Shown: positions 18,272 to 26,041 of the stretch, one piece after another
How positions within the stretch are numbered: position 1 is the stretch's first letter
Layout: each line of letters opens with the position of its first letter
From: Allocatelliglobosispora scoriae
GTDB taxonomy: Bacteria; Actinomycetota; Actinomycetes; Mycobacteriales; Micromonosporaceae
NCBI RefSeq assembly: GCF_014204945.1
Contig: NZ_JACHMN010000002.1
Span: 1,192,503 to 1,256,502, forward strand
Length of the DNA stretch: 64,000 nt
Reading direction: 5' to 3'
Made by a program: the position numbers and the translations under genes
Notes under the pieces: model-generated
Databases searched by the model: none
What the model saw: only the letters and a program-made list of their open reading frames with translations
What the model was told of the DNA's origin: nothing

Positions 18272-18805
18272 CTACGCGGGGACGGTGATGCGGTAGCGGG
18301 CGCCCACTTTGAGGTCCGCTCCGTCGGTGCCGTCGACGATCAGCTCGTGGGTACCGGGGGTCAGCGGCTCGGACTGGGCGAACAAGCCCCAGCAGCGCCG
18401 CTGGGCCGGGTCCTTGCGGACCGTCACCGGGTTGCCGAGCGCTCCCTTGATCGTGAACGGCGTCGGCGTGCCGATCGCCGAGATCTCCAGCGGCGTGCCG
18501 TCCAGCAGTGCGCTGCCGTCGGCGCCGCCCATCACCGGCAGGCCCACCTCGGCGGGCGCCCAGATCGCGATCACCGGCAGGAACAGGGTCCGCCCGGCCG
18601 GGACCTTGATCTCCCGCTCGACCGTACCGCGCAGGCTCCCGGCGAGGAAGAAGACGTCGTCGGGCTGGTGCCGACCCGCGAACCGGCCGGTCGTGTCGGC
18701 GAGCGGGCTGCGCAGCGGTCCGCACGACGCCAGCCACGACACCCAGCGCGCGACGAGTCCGCGCTGGCTGTGCGGCGGGTAGGGAATCAGCTCGTCGGTC
18801 GCCAT
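18272..18805 (-). CDS. Small protein of unknown function in the deaminase operon
   Basis: 177 aa from ATG 18805, 11 nt after the stop of the deaminase-like gene. No signal peptide or membrane helix. Strand-rich sequence with PAGRTLFLPVIAIWAPAEVG, LEISAIGTPTPFTIKG and a terminal jelly-roll-like run (LTPGTHELIVDGTD). The pattern resembles small secreted beta-sandwich domains but lacks an export signal. TAAAGT overlapping the upstream stop could give extra leaderless transcription. No family recognised. Confidence 0.72.
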   Translation of the reverse strand: MATDELIPYPPHSQRGLVARWVSWLASCGPLRSPLADTTGRFAGRHQPDDVFFLAGSLRGTVEREIKVPAGRTLFLPVIAIWAPAEVGLPVMGGADGSALLDGTPLEISAIGTPTPFTIKGALGNPVTVRKDPAQRRCWGLFAQSEPLTPGTHELIVDGTDGADLKVGARYRITVPA

Positions 18806-18816
18806 GGTCCGGGACT

Positions 18817-19737
18817 TTAGCCGACCGCATCGCGACGCGAGGCGGCCCCCGCGATCGACGCCGCGGCGAGGGCGGTCAGCTCGGCCTCGGTGCAGCCGAG
18901 GTGGTCGCGGGCGATGGCGTACTGGTCGTCGAGACAACCGCCGAACAGCAGCGGGTCGTCGGTGCCGAGCGCCACCGGCACGCCCGCGTCGAGGAAGGCC
19001 CGCAGCGGGATCGCGGCGAGCGACGGCACGACGCCCAGCGGCGGGTACGACGTGGGGCAGAGCTCGATCGTGACGCCGCGCTCGGCGAGCAGCTCCAGGG
19101 TCGCCGGGTCGGTGGCGGCGGTGATGCCGTGGCCGATGCGATCGGCGCCGAGCAGCAGGACGCAATCGCGCACGTGAGCCGCCGGTTCGTAGAAGCCGCC
19201 GTGCGGCACGATCAGCAGTCCCGCGTCGGCTGCTACGCGCGCTGCCGGTACGAAATCCGCCACCCGGCCGAGCCGCTCGTCGTTGGAGAGGCCGAATCCG
19301 ATCACGCCCTGGTCGGCGTACCCGGCGGCGATCTGTGCCAGGCGCAGCGCGTGCTCGGGCGGGCGAGCCCAGCTGGAGGCGACGATCACCCCGGCCCGCA
19401 GTGGAGCCGCCGCGGCGAGGACCGCCTCGACCACGGCCTGCGGGCTGCCGAAGAGCGGTGTCAGCGAGGTCGGGTCGATCTGGATCTCGGTCCAGACCGA
19501 CCCGCAGGCCTCGTCGTCGGCGACGGCTTCGGCGACCACCCTCGCGATGTCGTCGGCGTCGCGCAGCACCGCCCGGGCCAGGTCGTAGCGGTCCTGGAAG
19601 GCCTGCCACGGGTGGGCGGTGCCCGACAGCAGCGGCTCGGGCAGCGGCAGTCCGTCGCGGCCCGCGAGCTCGGCGAGCGTCGCGGGCCGCATCGACCCGG
19701 TGAGGTGCAGGTGCAGGTTGGCGCGCGGAATGGTCAC
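18817..19737 (-). CDS. Adenosine-deaminase superfamily protein with altered HAGE motif
   Basis: 306 aa, GTG start 3 nt after the stop of the membrane protein gene (coupled). It has the ADA metal sites: HLHLTGS at residues 8-14, the third His in IVPHGGFYEP, and GTDDPLLFG near the end; DRIGHG is also present. In adenosine and related deaminases the third site reads HAGE/HGGE, whose Glu protonates N1 of the purine. Here that position is Phe (HGGF), with a Glu two residues later. The fold and zinc site look intact, so it may act on another N-heterocycle or be impaired. Cytoplasmic. Confidence 0.85.
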   Translation of the reverse strand: MTIPRANLHLHLTGSMRPATLAELAGRDGLPLPEPLLSGTAHPWQAFQDRYDLARAVLRDADDIARVVAEAVADDEACGSVWTEIQIDPTSLTPLFGSPQAVVEAVLAAAAPLRAGVIVASSWARPPEHALRLAQIAAGYADQGVIGFGLSNDERLGRVADFVPAARVAADAGLLIVPHGGFYEPAAHVRDCVLLLGADRIGHGITAATDPATLELLAERGVTIELCPTSYPPLGVVPSLAAIPLRAFLDAGVPVALGTDDPLLFGGCLDDQYAIARDHLGCTEAELTALAAASIAGAASRRDAVG

Positions 19738-19740
19738 GCC

Positions 19741-20874
19741 TTATCGTCGCTGTACCATGGCGAGCTTGTTGCGCAGGGCGCGGGCGAACCGCTTGCGGTC
19801 CTCCGGCGTCGGGCCGTAGGCGATGACCTCCTCGGCGTCGAGCATCCGGGCCAGCAGCCCCAGCGGCGTCGCGAGCATCGCCGTGCCGGGCTGCGCGAGC
19901 GCGGCGACCCGGTCCCGGGCACCCACGAGCACCCACCGGCCCTGGAAGAGCGGCTTGATGTTCTGCACCTCCCACACGAGCGCGTCGGTGGGCTGCGACA
20001 CGTCGATCACGACCACCTCGGAGACGCGGGCGAGGCCACGGACGGCGTGCTGCCAGAACGCGGTGGGCACGGCGATGACGACGAGCCGGGGCGCGAAGAT
20101 GCGCCGGCCGAGCCGGGCGATCCGCCGGGCCGTCGCGTCGACGTCGCCTTCGTTGCGCAGAACCTGGCTCGCCGCGCGCTCGGCCCGGCGGGCGGCGAGG
20201 TAGGAACCGCCGCCCAGCAGCGCGATCAGGCCGACGATCACGGCGAAGCCGACGACCATGATGAGCAGCAGCGCGCCGAAGAGGGCACCCACCCCGGCGG
20301 CGAGGACGGACTCGCCGAAGCCATCCCCCGCCTGGCTGGCGGTCTGCTCCATCAGGCTGTCCGCCGAGTCGCTGTAGCCGCCGCCGACGAGGTAGATCAC
20401 GAGCAGGAGCACGCCCGCTCCGGTGATGAACCAGACGAAGCCGGCGAACCGCCGCCGCCCGTGCCCGGCGCCGATCGGGGCGACCATGGAGTCGTCGAGG
20501 GTCACCAGGCGCACCGAACGCCCCACCGCCGAGTTGAGCGCGTGGCTCACCGTCCGGGTCGTGTCGGCGAACCCGAACTTCCGCAGGTAGAGCCCCGTAC
20601 GGCGGCGGCCCCGGATGAACCGCAGCCCCAGCCAGAAACCGAGGAGCGAGACCGCGATCAGCACCAGGAGCTGGACGGCGTCATTGCCGTCGAGGCTGCT
20701 CACCGAGTTGCCCTGCAGCAGATCGCTCGCCGTGAGCAGGATGTAGATCAGCGGGAAGACCGCCGCGACGATGCCGACCACGATCAGCACCACGCCGAGC
20801 AGCACCGCTATCGCGCGCAGCACTCCTCGCAGGCCGGAGCCACCCTCCACATCGTGGACCACCCGAACCGCCAT
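19741..20874 (-). CDS. Multi-pass membrane protein, function unknown
   Basis: 377 aa, ATG start with GAGGAG 6 nt upstream. Four predicted membrane segments: about 21-47 (IAVLLGVVLIVVGIVAAVFPLIY), 69-86, 143-163 and 198-228. A large C-terminal cytoplasmic part (230-377) has VIAVPTAFWQHAVRGLARVSEVVVIDVSQP, suggesting an alpha/beta domain that monitors or binds something. First gene of a three-gene operon with the deaminase-like protein and the 177-aa protein. No family recognised. Confidence 0.82.
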   Translation of the reverse strand: MAVRVVHDVEGGSGLRGVLRAIAVLLGVVLIVVGIVAAVFPLIYILLTASDLLQGNSVSSLDGNDAVQLLVLIAVSLLGFWLGLRFIRGRRRTGLYLRKFGFADTTRTVSHALNSAVGRSVRLVTLDDSMVAPIGAGHGRRRFAGFVWFITGAGVLLLVIYLVGGGYSDSADSLMEQTASQAGDGFGESVLAAGVGALFGALLLIMVVGFAVIVGLIALLGGGSYLAARRAERAASQVLRNEGDVDATARRIARLGRRIFAPRLVVIAVPTAFWQHAVRGLARVSEVVVIDVSQPTDALVWEVQNIKPLFQGRWVLVGARDRVAALAQPGTAMLATPLGLLARMLDAEEVIAYGPTPEDRKRFARALRNKLAMVQRR

Positions 20875-20982
20875 ACCGACTCCTCATCCCGCGCCGATGT
20901 CGGGTGCCAGGATGCTGCCTGCGCCGCATCCGCACCATCGACTACCCGACGGAGACGGGGCCGTCTGAGCCGCTCAGATACA

Positions 20983-22257
20983 TCACATCTTGGCCAAGGT
21001 GAACTCGAATCCGGAGCGGACGCGTTCCACAAGGGACGTCGTCGTGGCGCGCAGCGATCGGCCGTCGTCACCGGCGAGCTGGCCGTCGCCGGTGAACCGG
21101 GCGAGGATCGCCCCCGGCAGCATGGTGATCCCGGCCTTCGGCAGTGCGCTCACCGCAGCGGAGGCGGCGGGCACCTCGCGGACCACGACCGGCGGACCGC
21201 TCCAGCGCATGATGAGGTGGCTGCCGGGGTTGACCTGCGCGGCGGGCCGCGTGGTCGCGCCGAGCGGTCGGCCGAGGAGCGCCTGGAGGTGCTGCTCCAA
21301 ACAGGATGGTCCGCCGCGTTCCCCCTCCAGGCGGCTGAGCAGCCACGACGATCCCTGAATCCGCGGATTGACCTCCAACACCGAAAGGGTCCGCCCCGAT
21401 ACCGAGATGTCGACGCCGAAAATTCCCAGGTGTCCCTGCTCCCGCAACCATTCTCCGATCGTCGCGGCGTGCTGGAACGCCTCCTCGCGCACCGCCGCGG
21501 CGACAGCGGCCGCACCGAAGTCGCTGCCGCAGTAGGCGCCGAACTCGAACCCCAGCTCGGCGATCCCGCTCGCCTGCACCGAGATCGGCAGCAGCTGCGT
21601 GCCGTCGACGTGCACGATGCCCGCGACGTTGATCGTGGTGTCGCCCGCGAACGCCGAGACGAGCCAGCGCTCCACGTGCGGGTGGGCGGTGAGCGCGGTG
21701 GCGAGCCCCGCCGGATCGGTGACGAGATAGGTGCCCTGGCCACCGGCCCCGTTCGGCGACTGCACCACGAACGGGCTGCCGAGCCGCTCCTCGATCGCCG
21801 CGAACCCCATCGCGTCCGGTGTCAGGACCACCGCCTCCGGCACCGGTACGCCCAACCGCCGCAACGCCTCGCGTACGTGCGCCTTGTCCTCGGCGATCGG
21901 GTCGACGACGGCGATCGGGCTGGCTGCTACGCGTACCCGGCCCGGCCAGGCGGCGGCCGCGGACTCCCACGCCGTCGAGGCCCGGGGCGGGACGAGCAGG
22001 ATCGGCCGGTCGTCGCGGGGTGCGTCGGCGAGCACCTTCGGCACGAAGTCCGCCAGGCGGGCCACGTCACCGAAGCGCCACCGGCGGCGTACCCCGTCGA
22101 GTGCCTCCAGCGACAGCCCGGCGACGGGACCATTGATCGTCCGGTCGGCGTCGCCGGAGAGCACGCAGATGCACGACGGGTGCTGGGTCAGGGGCGCCAT
22201 CATCCCCGGATAGGCGCTCGCCGTGACGAGGCGGTAGTCGTGCAGATCCCATGTCAT
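20983..22257 (-). CDS. ATP-grasp superfamily ligase
   Basis: 424 aa from ATG 22257 (GTG 22263 is possible; no clear ribosome-binding site). The central ATP-grasp domain (about 130-340) shows KAHVREALRRLGVPVPEAVV, the glycine loop SPNGAGGQGTYLV, and the metal-binding end LSVLEVNPRIQGSSW. A pre-ATP-grasp N-domain and a C-terminal tail flank it. Such enzymes make amide bonds by way of acyl phosphates; partners cannot be read here, and it is not a recognisable purine or cell-wall ligase. Same strand as the membrane protein genes on both sides, with gaps of about 110-120 nt. Confidence 0.88.
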   Translation of the reverse strand: MTWDLHDYRLVTASAYPGMMAPLTQHPSCICVLSGDADRTINGPVAGLSLEALDGVRRRWRFGDVARLADFVPKVLADAPRDDRPILLVPPRASTAWESAAAAWPGRVRVAASPIAVVDPIAEDKAHVREALRRLGVPVPEAVVLTPDAMGFAAIEERLGSPFVVQSPNGAGGQGTYLVTDPAGLATALTAHPHVERWLVSAFAGDTTINVAGIVHVDGTQLLPISVQASGIAELGFEFGAYCGSDFGAAAVAAAVREEAFQHAATIGEWLREQGHLGIFGVDISVSGRTLSVLEVNPRIQGSSWLLSRLEGERGGPSCLEQHLQALLGRPLGATTRPAAQVNPGSHLIMRWSGPPVVVREVPAASAAVSALPKAGITMLPGAILARFTGDGQLAGDDGRSLRATTTSLVERVRSGFEFTLAKM

Positions 22258-22376
22258 GAGCACAGACTGTGATGAGCGCCGCGTAACTCGCACCACGGTC
22301 ACGACATACGCCAGGCGAACACCCGGCGAATCCTTGCTAAAGCGCAGTTCCGGCGCGCCCTGCGGTGCTCCGGTCG

Positions 22377-23408
22377 CTACGCTCCCTGCACTCCTCGTGC
22401 CAGCGCTGTTCCCGGCGCGCCCTGCGGGGCTCCGATCGCTGTGCCGGCGCTGCGAGCGCCGAAGAGGAGCGCCAGCAGCACCGGGAACTCCAGGTAGGCG
22501 TGGTAGCTCGCGAGCGCCTGGTAGATCGTGCGCCCCTGCGCGTAGTCGGCCCACAACAGCAGGCCGAGCACCATCGCGGCACCGATCCCGAGCGCCCAGG
22601 CCCGCCGACCGGTCAGCCACGGCACCCGCGCTTCCAACTCGGCGGCGGCATCGGGGGCGTAACGCGGCAGGAACCCGACCCAGACCACGTAGTGCATCGT
22701 CTGCAGGAAGGCGAAGACCGCGAGGAACCGCAGCCCGATGTCCATCCCGGCGAGCCCGGCCGGCACCACGGGCGCGGCGATGACACCGGGCGGCCCGGCG
22801 AAGGCGGCGACCGCCGACGGCCCGGCCGCGATGACCCGGTCGAAGGCCCCGGCGAGCAGCAGCGCGGGCACCACGAGCACCCAGCCGACCTGGGTGGCCC
22901 GGAAGAGCAGCCGGTCCCGGGCGCCGAGCCGCCGCGACCACTCCCACAGGAAGAACAGCGGCACGATGTTGTGCAGGTGGGCCAGGACCACGAAGTGGTA
23001 GCTCGGCCAGGTCAGCGACACCGCCGCGGCCACCGCGAGGCCGCCGAGCGCGAGCACCCGCCAGCGCCCCGAGGCCGCATGCCCGACACCCGCGGCGAGT
23101 ACGCCGTAAGCCAGCACGATCTCCGGCACCCGCAGTCCGAGGAGCCGGCAGATCACGATGCCCGTGACCAGCCCCAGCAGCGTTCCGAGGAGCGGCCCCC
23201 GCAGCACCGCCCCGAAGCGCCCGGCGACATACCGCAGCTCCAGCACGTTGTGCAGCACCCCGAAGCCGATCAGCCCGAGCACCATCGTCGCCAGCGGTGC
23301 CCGGACCGCCACGGCGAGCGCCATCGCGGCCGCCCCGCCGAAGCCGAGGACCACGGCCACCGCGGGCGGCAGGGTGCGCACCCGGGGCAGCGGAGCGGCT
23401 ACCGTCAT
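22377..23408 (-). CDS. Polytopic membrane protein, function unknown
   Basis: 343 aa with about nine or ten hydrophobic segments. Conserved-looking polar spots inside the membrane region (GFGVLHNVLELRYVAGRF, SYHFVVLAHLHNIVPLFFLW, FLQTMHYVVWVG) place several histidines in helices, as in haem- or metal-binding membrane enzymes; this is inference. The C-terminus carries GAPQGAPG, and the following 100 nt repeat the same DNA unit (GCGCCCTGCGG). Its ATG is only 3 bp from the divergent ATG of the next gene. Confidence 0.82.
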   Translation of the reverse strand: MTVAAPLPRVRTLPPAVAVVLGFGGAAAMALAVAVRAPLATMVLGLIGFGVLHNVLELRYVAGRFGAVLRGPLLGTLLGLVTGIVICRLLGLRVPEIVLAYGVLAAGVGHAASGRWRVLALGGLAVAAAVSLTWPSYHFVVLAHLHNIVPLFFLWEWSRRLGARDRLLFRATQVGWVLVVPALLLAGAFDRVIAAGPSAVAAFAGPPGVIAAPVVPAGLAGMDIGLRFLAVFAFLQTMHYVVWVGFLPRYAPDAAAELEARVPWLTGRRAWALGIGAAMVLGLLLWADYAQGRTIYQALASYHAYLEFPVLLALLFGARSAGTAIGAPQGAPGTALARGVQGA

Positions 23409-23411
23409 CGG

Positions 23412-23759
23412 ATGCTCCCGGCGTATCTCCTCGCGTTCGGGCTTACGCTCGCCGTGGAGATCCCCCTGTACGCGATCGCGCTGTCACTGGGTTGGCGGGT
23501 GCCGTGGCGCCGGGCGGTGCTGTTCGCCCTGGTCGTGAACGTGTGCACGCATCCGGCGCTGTGGTTCGCGCTGGCGGCGATGCGGGAGCGGTCGGCGTAC
23601 CCGATGCTGGTCTTGATCTGTGAACTGCTCGTGTGCGCGGCGGAGGGCCTGCTGCTGACGGCGCTGCTGCGCCGGCGCGACCCGCTGCTGGTCGTGCTGA
23701 GCATCGCGGTCAACGGTGCGTCCGTCCTGGCCGGTCTCATGGTTTCTTGGAACGCTTGA
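23412..23759 (+). CDS. Small membrane protein, function unknown
   Basis: 115 aa from ATG 23412 with four hydrophobic segments (LPAYLLAFGLTLAVEIPLY, VLFALVVNVCTHPALWFAL, MLVLICELLVCAAEGLLL, VVLSIAVNGASVLAGLMV). The start codon is 3 bp from the opposing start, so its promoter must lie within the neighbouring gene. Given the shared membrane location, the two proteins may act together. Its 3' end overlaps the 44-aa gene on the other strand by 23 nt. Confidence 0.72.
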   Translation: MLPAYLLAFGLTLAVEIPLYAIALSLGWRVPWRRAVLFALVVNVCTHPALWFALAAMRERSAYPMLVLICELLVCAAEGLLLTALLRRRDPLLVVLSIAVNGASVLAGLMVSWNA

Positions 23760-23871
23760 CCAGGAAGAAGACCAGCCCCGCGATCGCCACCACGACGACG
23801 GCGCAGAGGCACAGCGCGACGAACGGCCCGAAGGCCTCCTGCGGCGAGGGCGCAACATCAGCAAGCGACAT
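23737..23871 (-). CDS. 44-aa single-pass membrane peptide
   Basis: ATG 23871 to TGA. Short N-terminus (MSLADVAPSPQEAFG), one transmembrane helix (about 16-38, with CLCAVVVVAIAGLVFFLV) and a basic tail (KRSKKP) that sets an N-out/C-in topology. GATACT sits 8 nt before the ATG, fitting leaderless transcription. The hydrophobic/basic layout supports a real coding sequence despite the size. It overlaps the opposing gene tail to tail. Confidence 0.6.
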   Translation of the reverse strand: MSLADVAPSPQEAFGPFVALCLCAVVVVAIAGLVFFLVKRSKKP

Positions 23872-23909
23872 CGCCCCAGTATCCCCACACCCGCCCGCAC
23901 CCACCATCC

Positions 23910-24022
23910 CCCCTGAATTTTAATGCTGGACACGCCGCGAAAAGTGCAACGGAAGTCAGTACCCGCAGGATCCTGACTTCCGTTGCAGCCCGAACGCCGT
24001 GTCCAGCATTAAAATTCAGGGG
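23910..24022. repeat. 113-nt nested inverted repeat (cruciform-like)
   Basis: Perfect 25-nt outer arms (23910-23934 and 23998-24022; CCCCTGAATTTTAATGCTGG begins the left arm) enclose perfect 15-nt inner arms, TGCAACGGAAGTCAG (23945-23959) and CTGACTTCCGTTGCA (23973-23987). The loop contains AGGATCCT. The outer arms are AT-rich for this genome. It ends 4 nt before the argS stop, between convergent transcripts. Confidence 0.93.
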
Positions 24023-24026
24023 AGGG

Positions 24027-25741
24027 CTACATGCGGGACGGGGACTCGATGCCCAGCAAGGCCAGGCCCTTGGCGATCGTGCGGGCCGTGACGTCGCACA
24101 GGAGCAGGCGGCTGGCGCGGATCTCCGGGGACGACTTCAGGACCGGGCAGGTCTCGAAGAACGACGTGTAGGCACCGGCCAGACCCTGGAGGTATCCGGT
24201 GAGCCGGTGGAACTGCAGCGTCTCGGCGACCGTCTCGACCACCGACGGGAACGCGAGCAGCTCCAGCGCCAGCGCCCGCTCGGCGGGCTCGACCAGCAGC
24301 AGCGGTGCACCCCGGTCCGGCGCCACCTCCCCGCGCCGGAAGATCGACTGCACCCGGGCGTGGGCGTACTGCAGGTAGGCGCCGGTGTCGCCGGTGAAGG
24401 AGAGCATCCGGTCCCAGTGGAAGACGTAATCCTTGATCCGGTCGCTGGAGAGGTCGGCGTACTTGATGGCGCCGATGCCGACCGCCCGCGCCACGTCGGC
24501 CTGGGTCGCGGCGTCCAGATCGGAGTCGACGATCAGCGCGGCGGCCCGGGTGACCGCCTCCTCCAGCAGCTCGACGAGCTTGATCGCCTCACCGGACCGG
24601 GAGGCGAGCTTCTTGCCGTCCGGACCCACCACCAGGCCGAACCCGACGTGCGTCGCCCTGGCCGGTGCGACGAGCCAGCCCGCCTCCCGCGCGGTCTGAT
24701 AGACCATCTCGAAGTGCTGGTGCTGCGGTGACCCGACGACGTAGAGCAGCCGGGTCGCGCCCATCGTCTGCGTCCGGTGCCGGATCGCGGCGAGGTCGGT
24801 CGCGCCGTAGCCGAAGCCGCCGTCCCGCTTGCGGACGATGATCGGCTGGGGTTCCCCGCTCCGCCCGGTGAAACCTGCCGGGAAGGCGCACTGCGCACCG
24901 TCGCTCTCGGTCAGCAGGCCGAGCGCGCCGAGCTCGTCGACGACGGGTGCGAGCAGGTCGTTGTAGAACGACTCCCCGCAGAAGTCCCGGCTGGTCAGCG
25001 TGGTGCCGAGCAGGGCGTAGACGGCGAGGAAATACTTCTCGCTCTCATCGACGAGCATCCGCCACAGCCGCAGCGTCGTCTCGTCGCCGGACTGCAGGGC
25101 CACGACCCGCTGCCGGGACCGGTCGGCGAAGGCCGGGTCGCTGGAGAACTTGACCCAGGCGCCCTGGTAGAAGCCGTTGAGGTCGCCGATGGAGAGCTCG
25201 TGCGCCGCCTCGGTCTCGCCGAGGTCGAGCAGGTGCTCGATGAGCATGCCGAAGGGCGTGCCCCAGTCGCCGACGTGGTTGGCCCGCCGCACGTCGTGGC
25301 CGAGCCATTCGAGCAGTCGGGCGATCGCGTCGCCGATGACGGTCGAGCGCAGGTGCCCGACGTGCATCTCCTTCGCCACGTTGGGCGCGGAGTAGTCGAC
25401 GATCACGATCTCCGGCGCCGAGGTGACCCCGACGCCGAGCCGGTCGTCGGCGGCGACCTCGGCGAGCAGCCCGGCGAGTGCGGCGTCGTCGAGGCGGACG
25501 TTGATGAAGCCGGGTCCGGAGAGCTCCGCCGTGGCGATCAGGCCGGTGAGGTCGGCCCGCGACAGCACGTCGGCGGCGATGTCGCGAGGCGCCCGGGCGA
25601 GTCGGCGGGCCAGCGGCAGGGACCGTCGACCTGGAAGTCGGCGTGCTGGGACCGGCGTACGACGGGGTCCACGCGCTCACCGGCCACCGCCTCGAAGGCA
25701 GCGGCGAACCGATCGACGACGAGCTTCTCCAGATGTGTCAT
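24027..25741 (-). CDS. argS: Arginyl-tRNA synthetase with apparent single-base frameshift near codon 40
   Basis: Class I ArgRS, joining Arg to tRNA-Arg. The start ATG 25741 (AGAGG about 9 nt upstream) opens the family N-terminus through RRSQHADFQVDG. The same frame then loses similarity. One base out, the sequence continues as LPLARRLARAPRDIAADVL and stays open to the stop. One base seems to be missing near 25621-25625 (CGGTCCC). Beyond it everything is intact: HVGHLRSTVIGD (HIGH motif), GPDGKKLASRSGEA (KMSKS region) and the anticodon-binding domain. Combined length about 571 codons, normal for the family. Either an assembly error, or an inactivated or extra copy. Confidence 0.9.
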
Positions 25742-25818
25742 AGAGACGGCCTCTTTCGGGCACAGAGCGGCAATGGGTCCACCGCGAGAAAGGAAGAAAA
25801 CGGACGCTGCGGGCAGGC

Positions 25819-25896
25819 TCAGCGAGCTGCCGGGCTCCGTCGTCGCGACAGGCGGCCACCCAGGGGGCGGCTCAGGCGTGTCGCGGTCGAGATCAT
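25819..25896 (-). CDS. Arg-rich 25-aa leader peptide upstream of argS
   Basis: ATG 25896 to TGA; 7 of 25 residues are Arg, including three in a row (GGRLSRRRSPAAR at the end). It begins 6 nt after a TATCCT hexamer, fitting leaderless translation, and ends 77 nt before argS. An Arg-rich leader before an arginyl-tRNA synthetase is the arrangement expected of ribosome-mediated attenuation. No clear terminator/antiterminator pair could be drawn in the 77 nt, so this remains an inference. Confidence 0.4.
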   Translation of the reverse strand: MISTATRLSRPLGGRLSRRRSPAAR

Positions 25897-25902
25897 GCGC
25901 TG

Positions 25903-25908
25903 AGGATA
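25903..25908 (-). promoter_or_regulatory. Candidate -10 element for argS leader
   Basis: TATCCT on the minus strand, 6 nt upstream of the leader ATG. No convincing -35 was found. The remaining 25742-26041 interval between argS and the ligase gene shows no other gene. On the plus strand TTGCCA...AAATTC (17-nt spacer) could be the promoter of the NRPS operon. Confidence 0.35.
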
Positions 25909-26041
25909 CCCCACCCCGAGGGCTTGACCGGCCCGGATTTCGGCTGCTTGCCATCCGTATCGACATCGTGAAATTCTTGCCCGCCGGAGAGAGCGTCTCA
26001 CCGGCGCAGTGATCGAATACCAGTGATCCGAGGGACATCGA

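Noticed and set aside
18901-22272. 1123-codon plus-strand frame opposite the deaminase, membrane protein and ATP-grasp genes
   Set aside because: Antisense to three well-supported genes; no recognisable domain.
22340-22450. Repeated GCGCCCTGCGG block as a mobile element
   Set aside because: Only two imperfect copies at the end of a membrane protein gene; more likely a local slippage duplication.
25741-25818. T-box-like GGTGGACC in the argS leader region
   Set aside because: Lacks the full T-box core and no specifier stem or antiterminator could be drawn.
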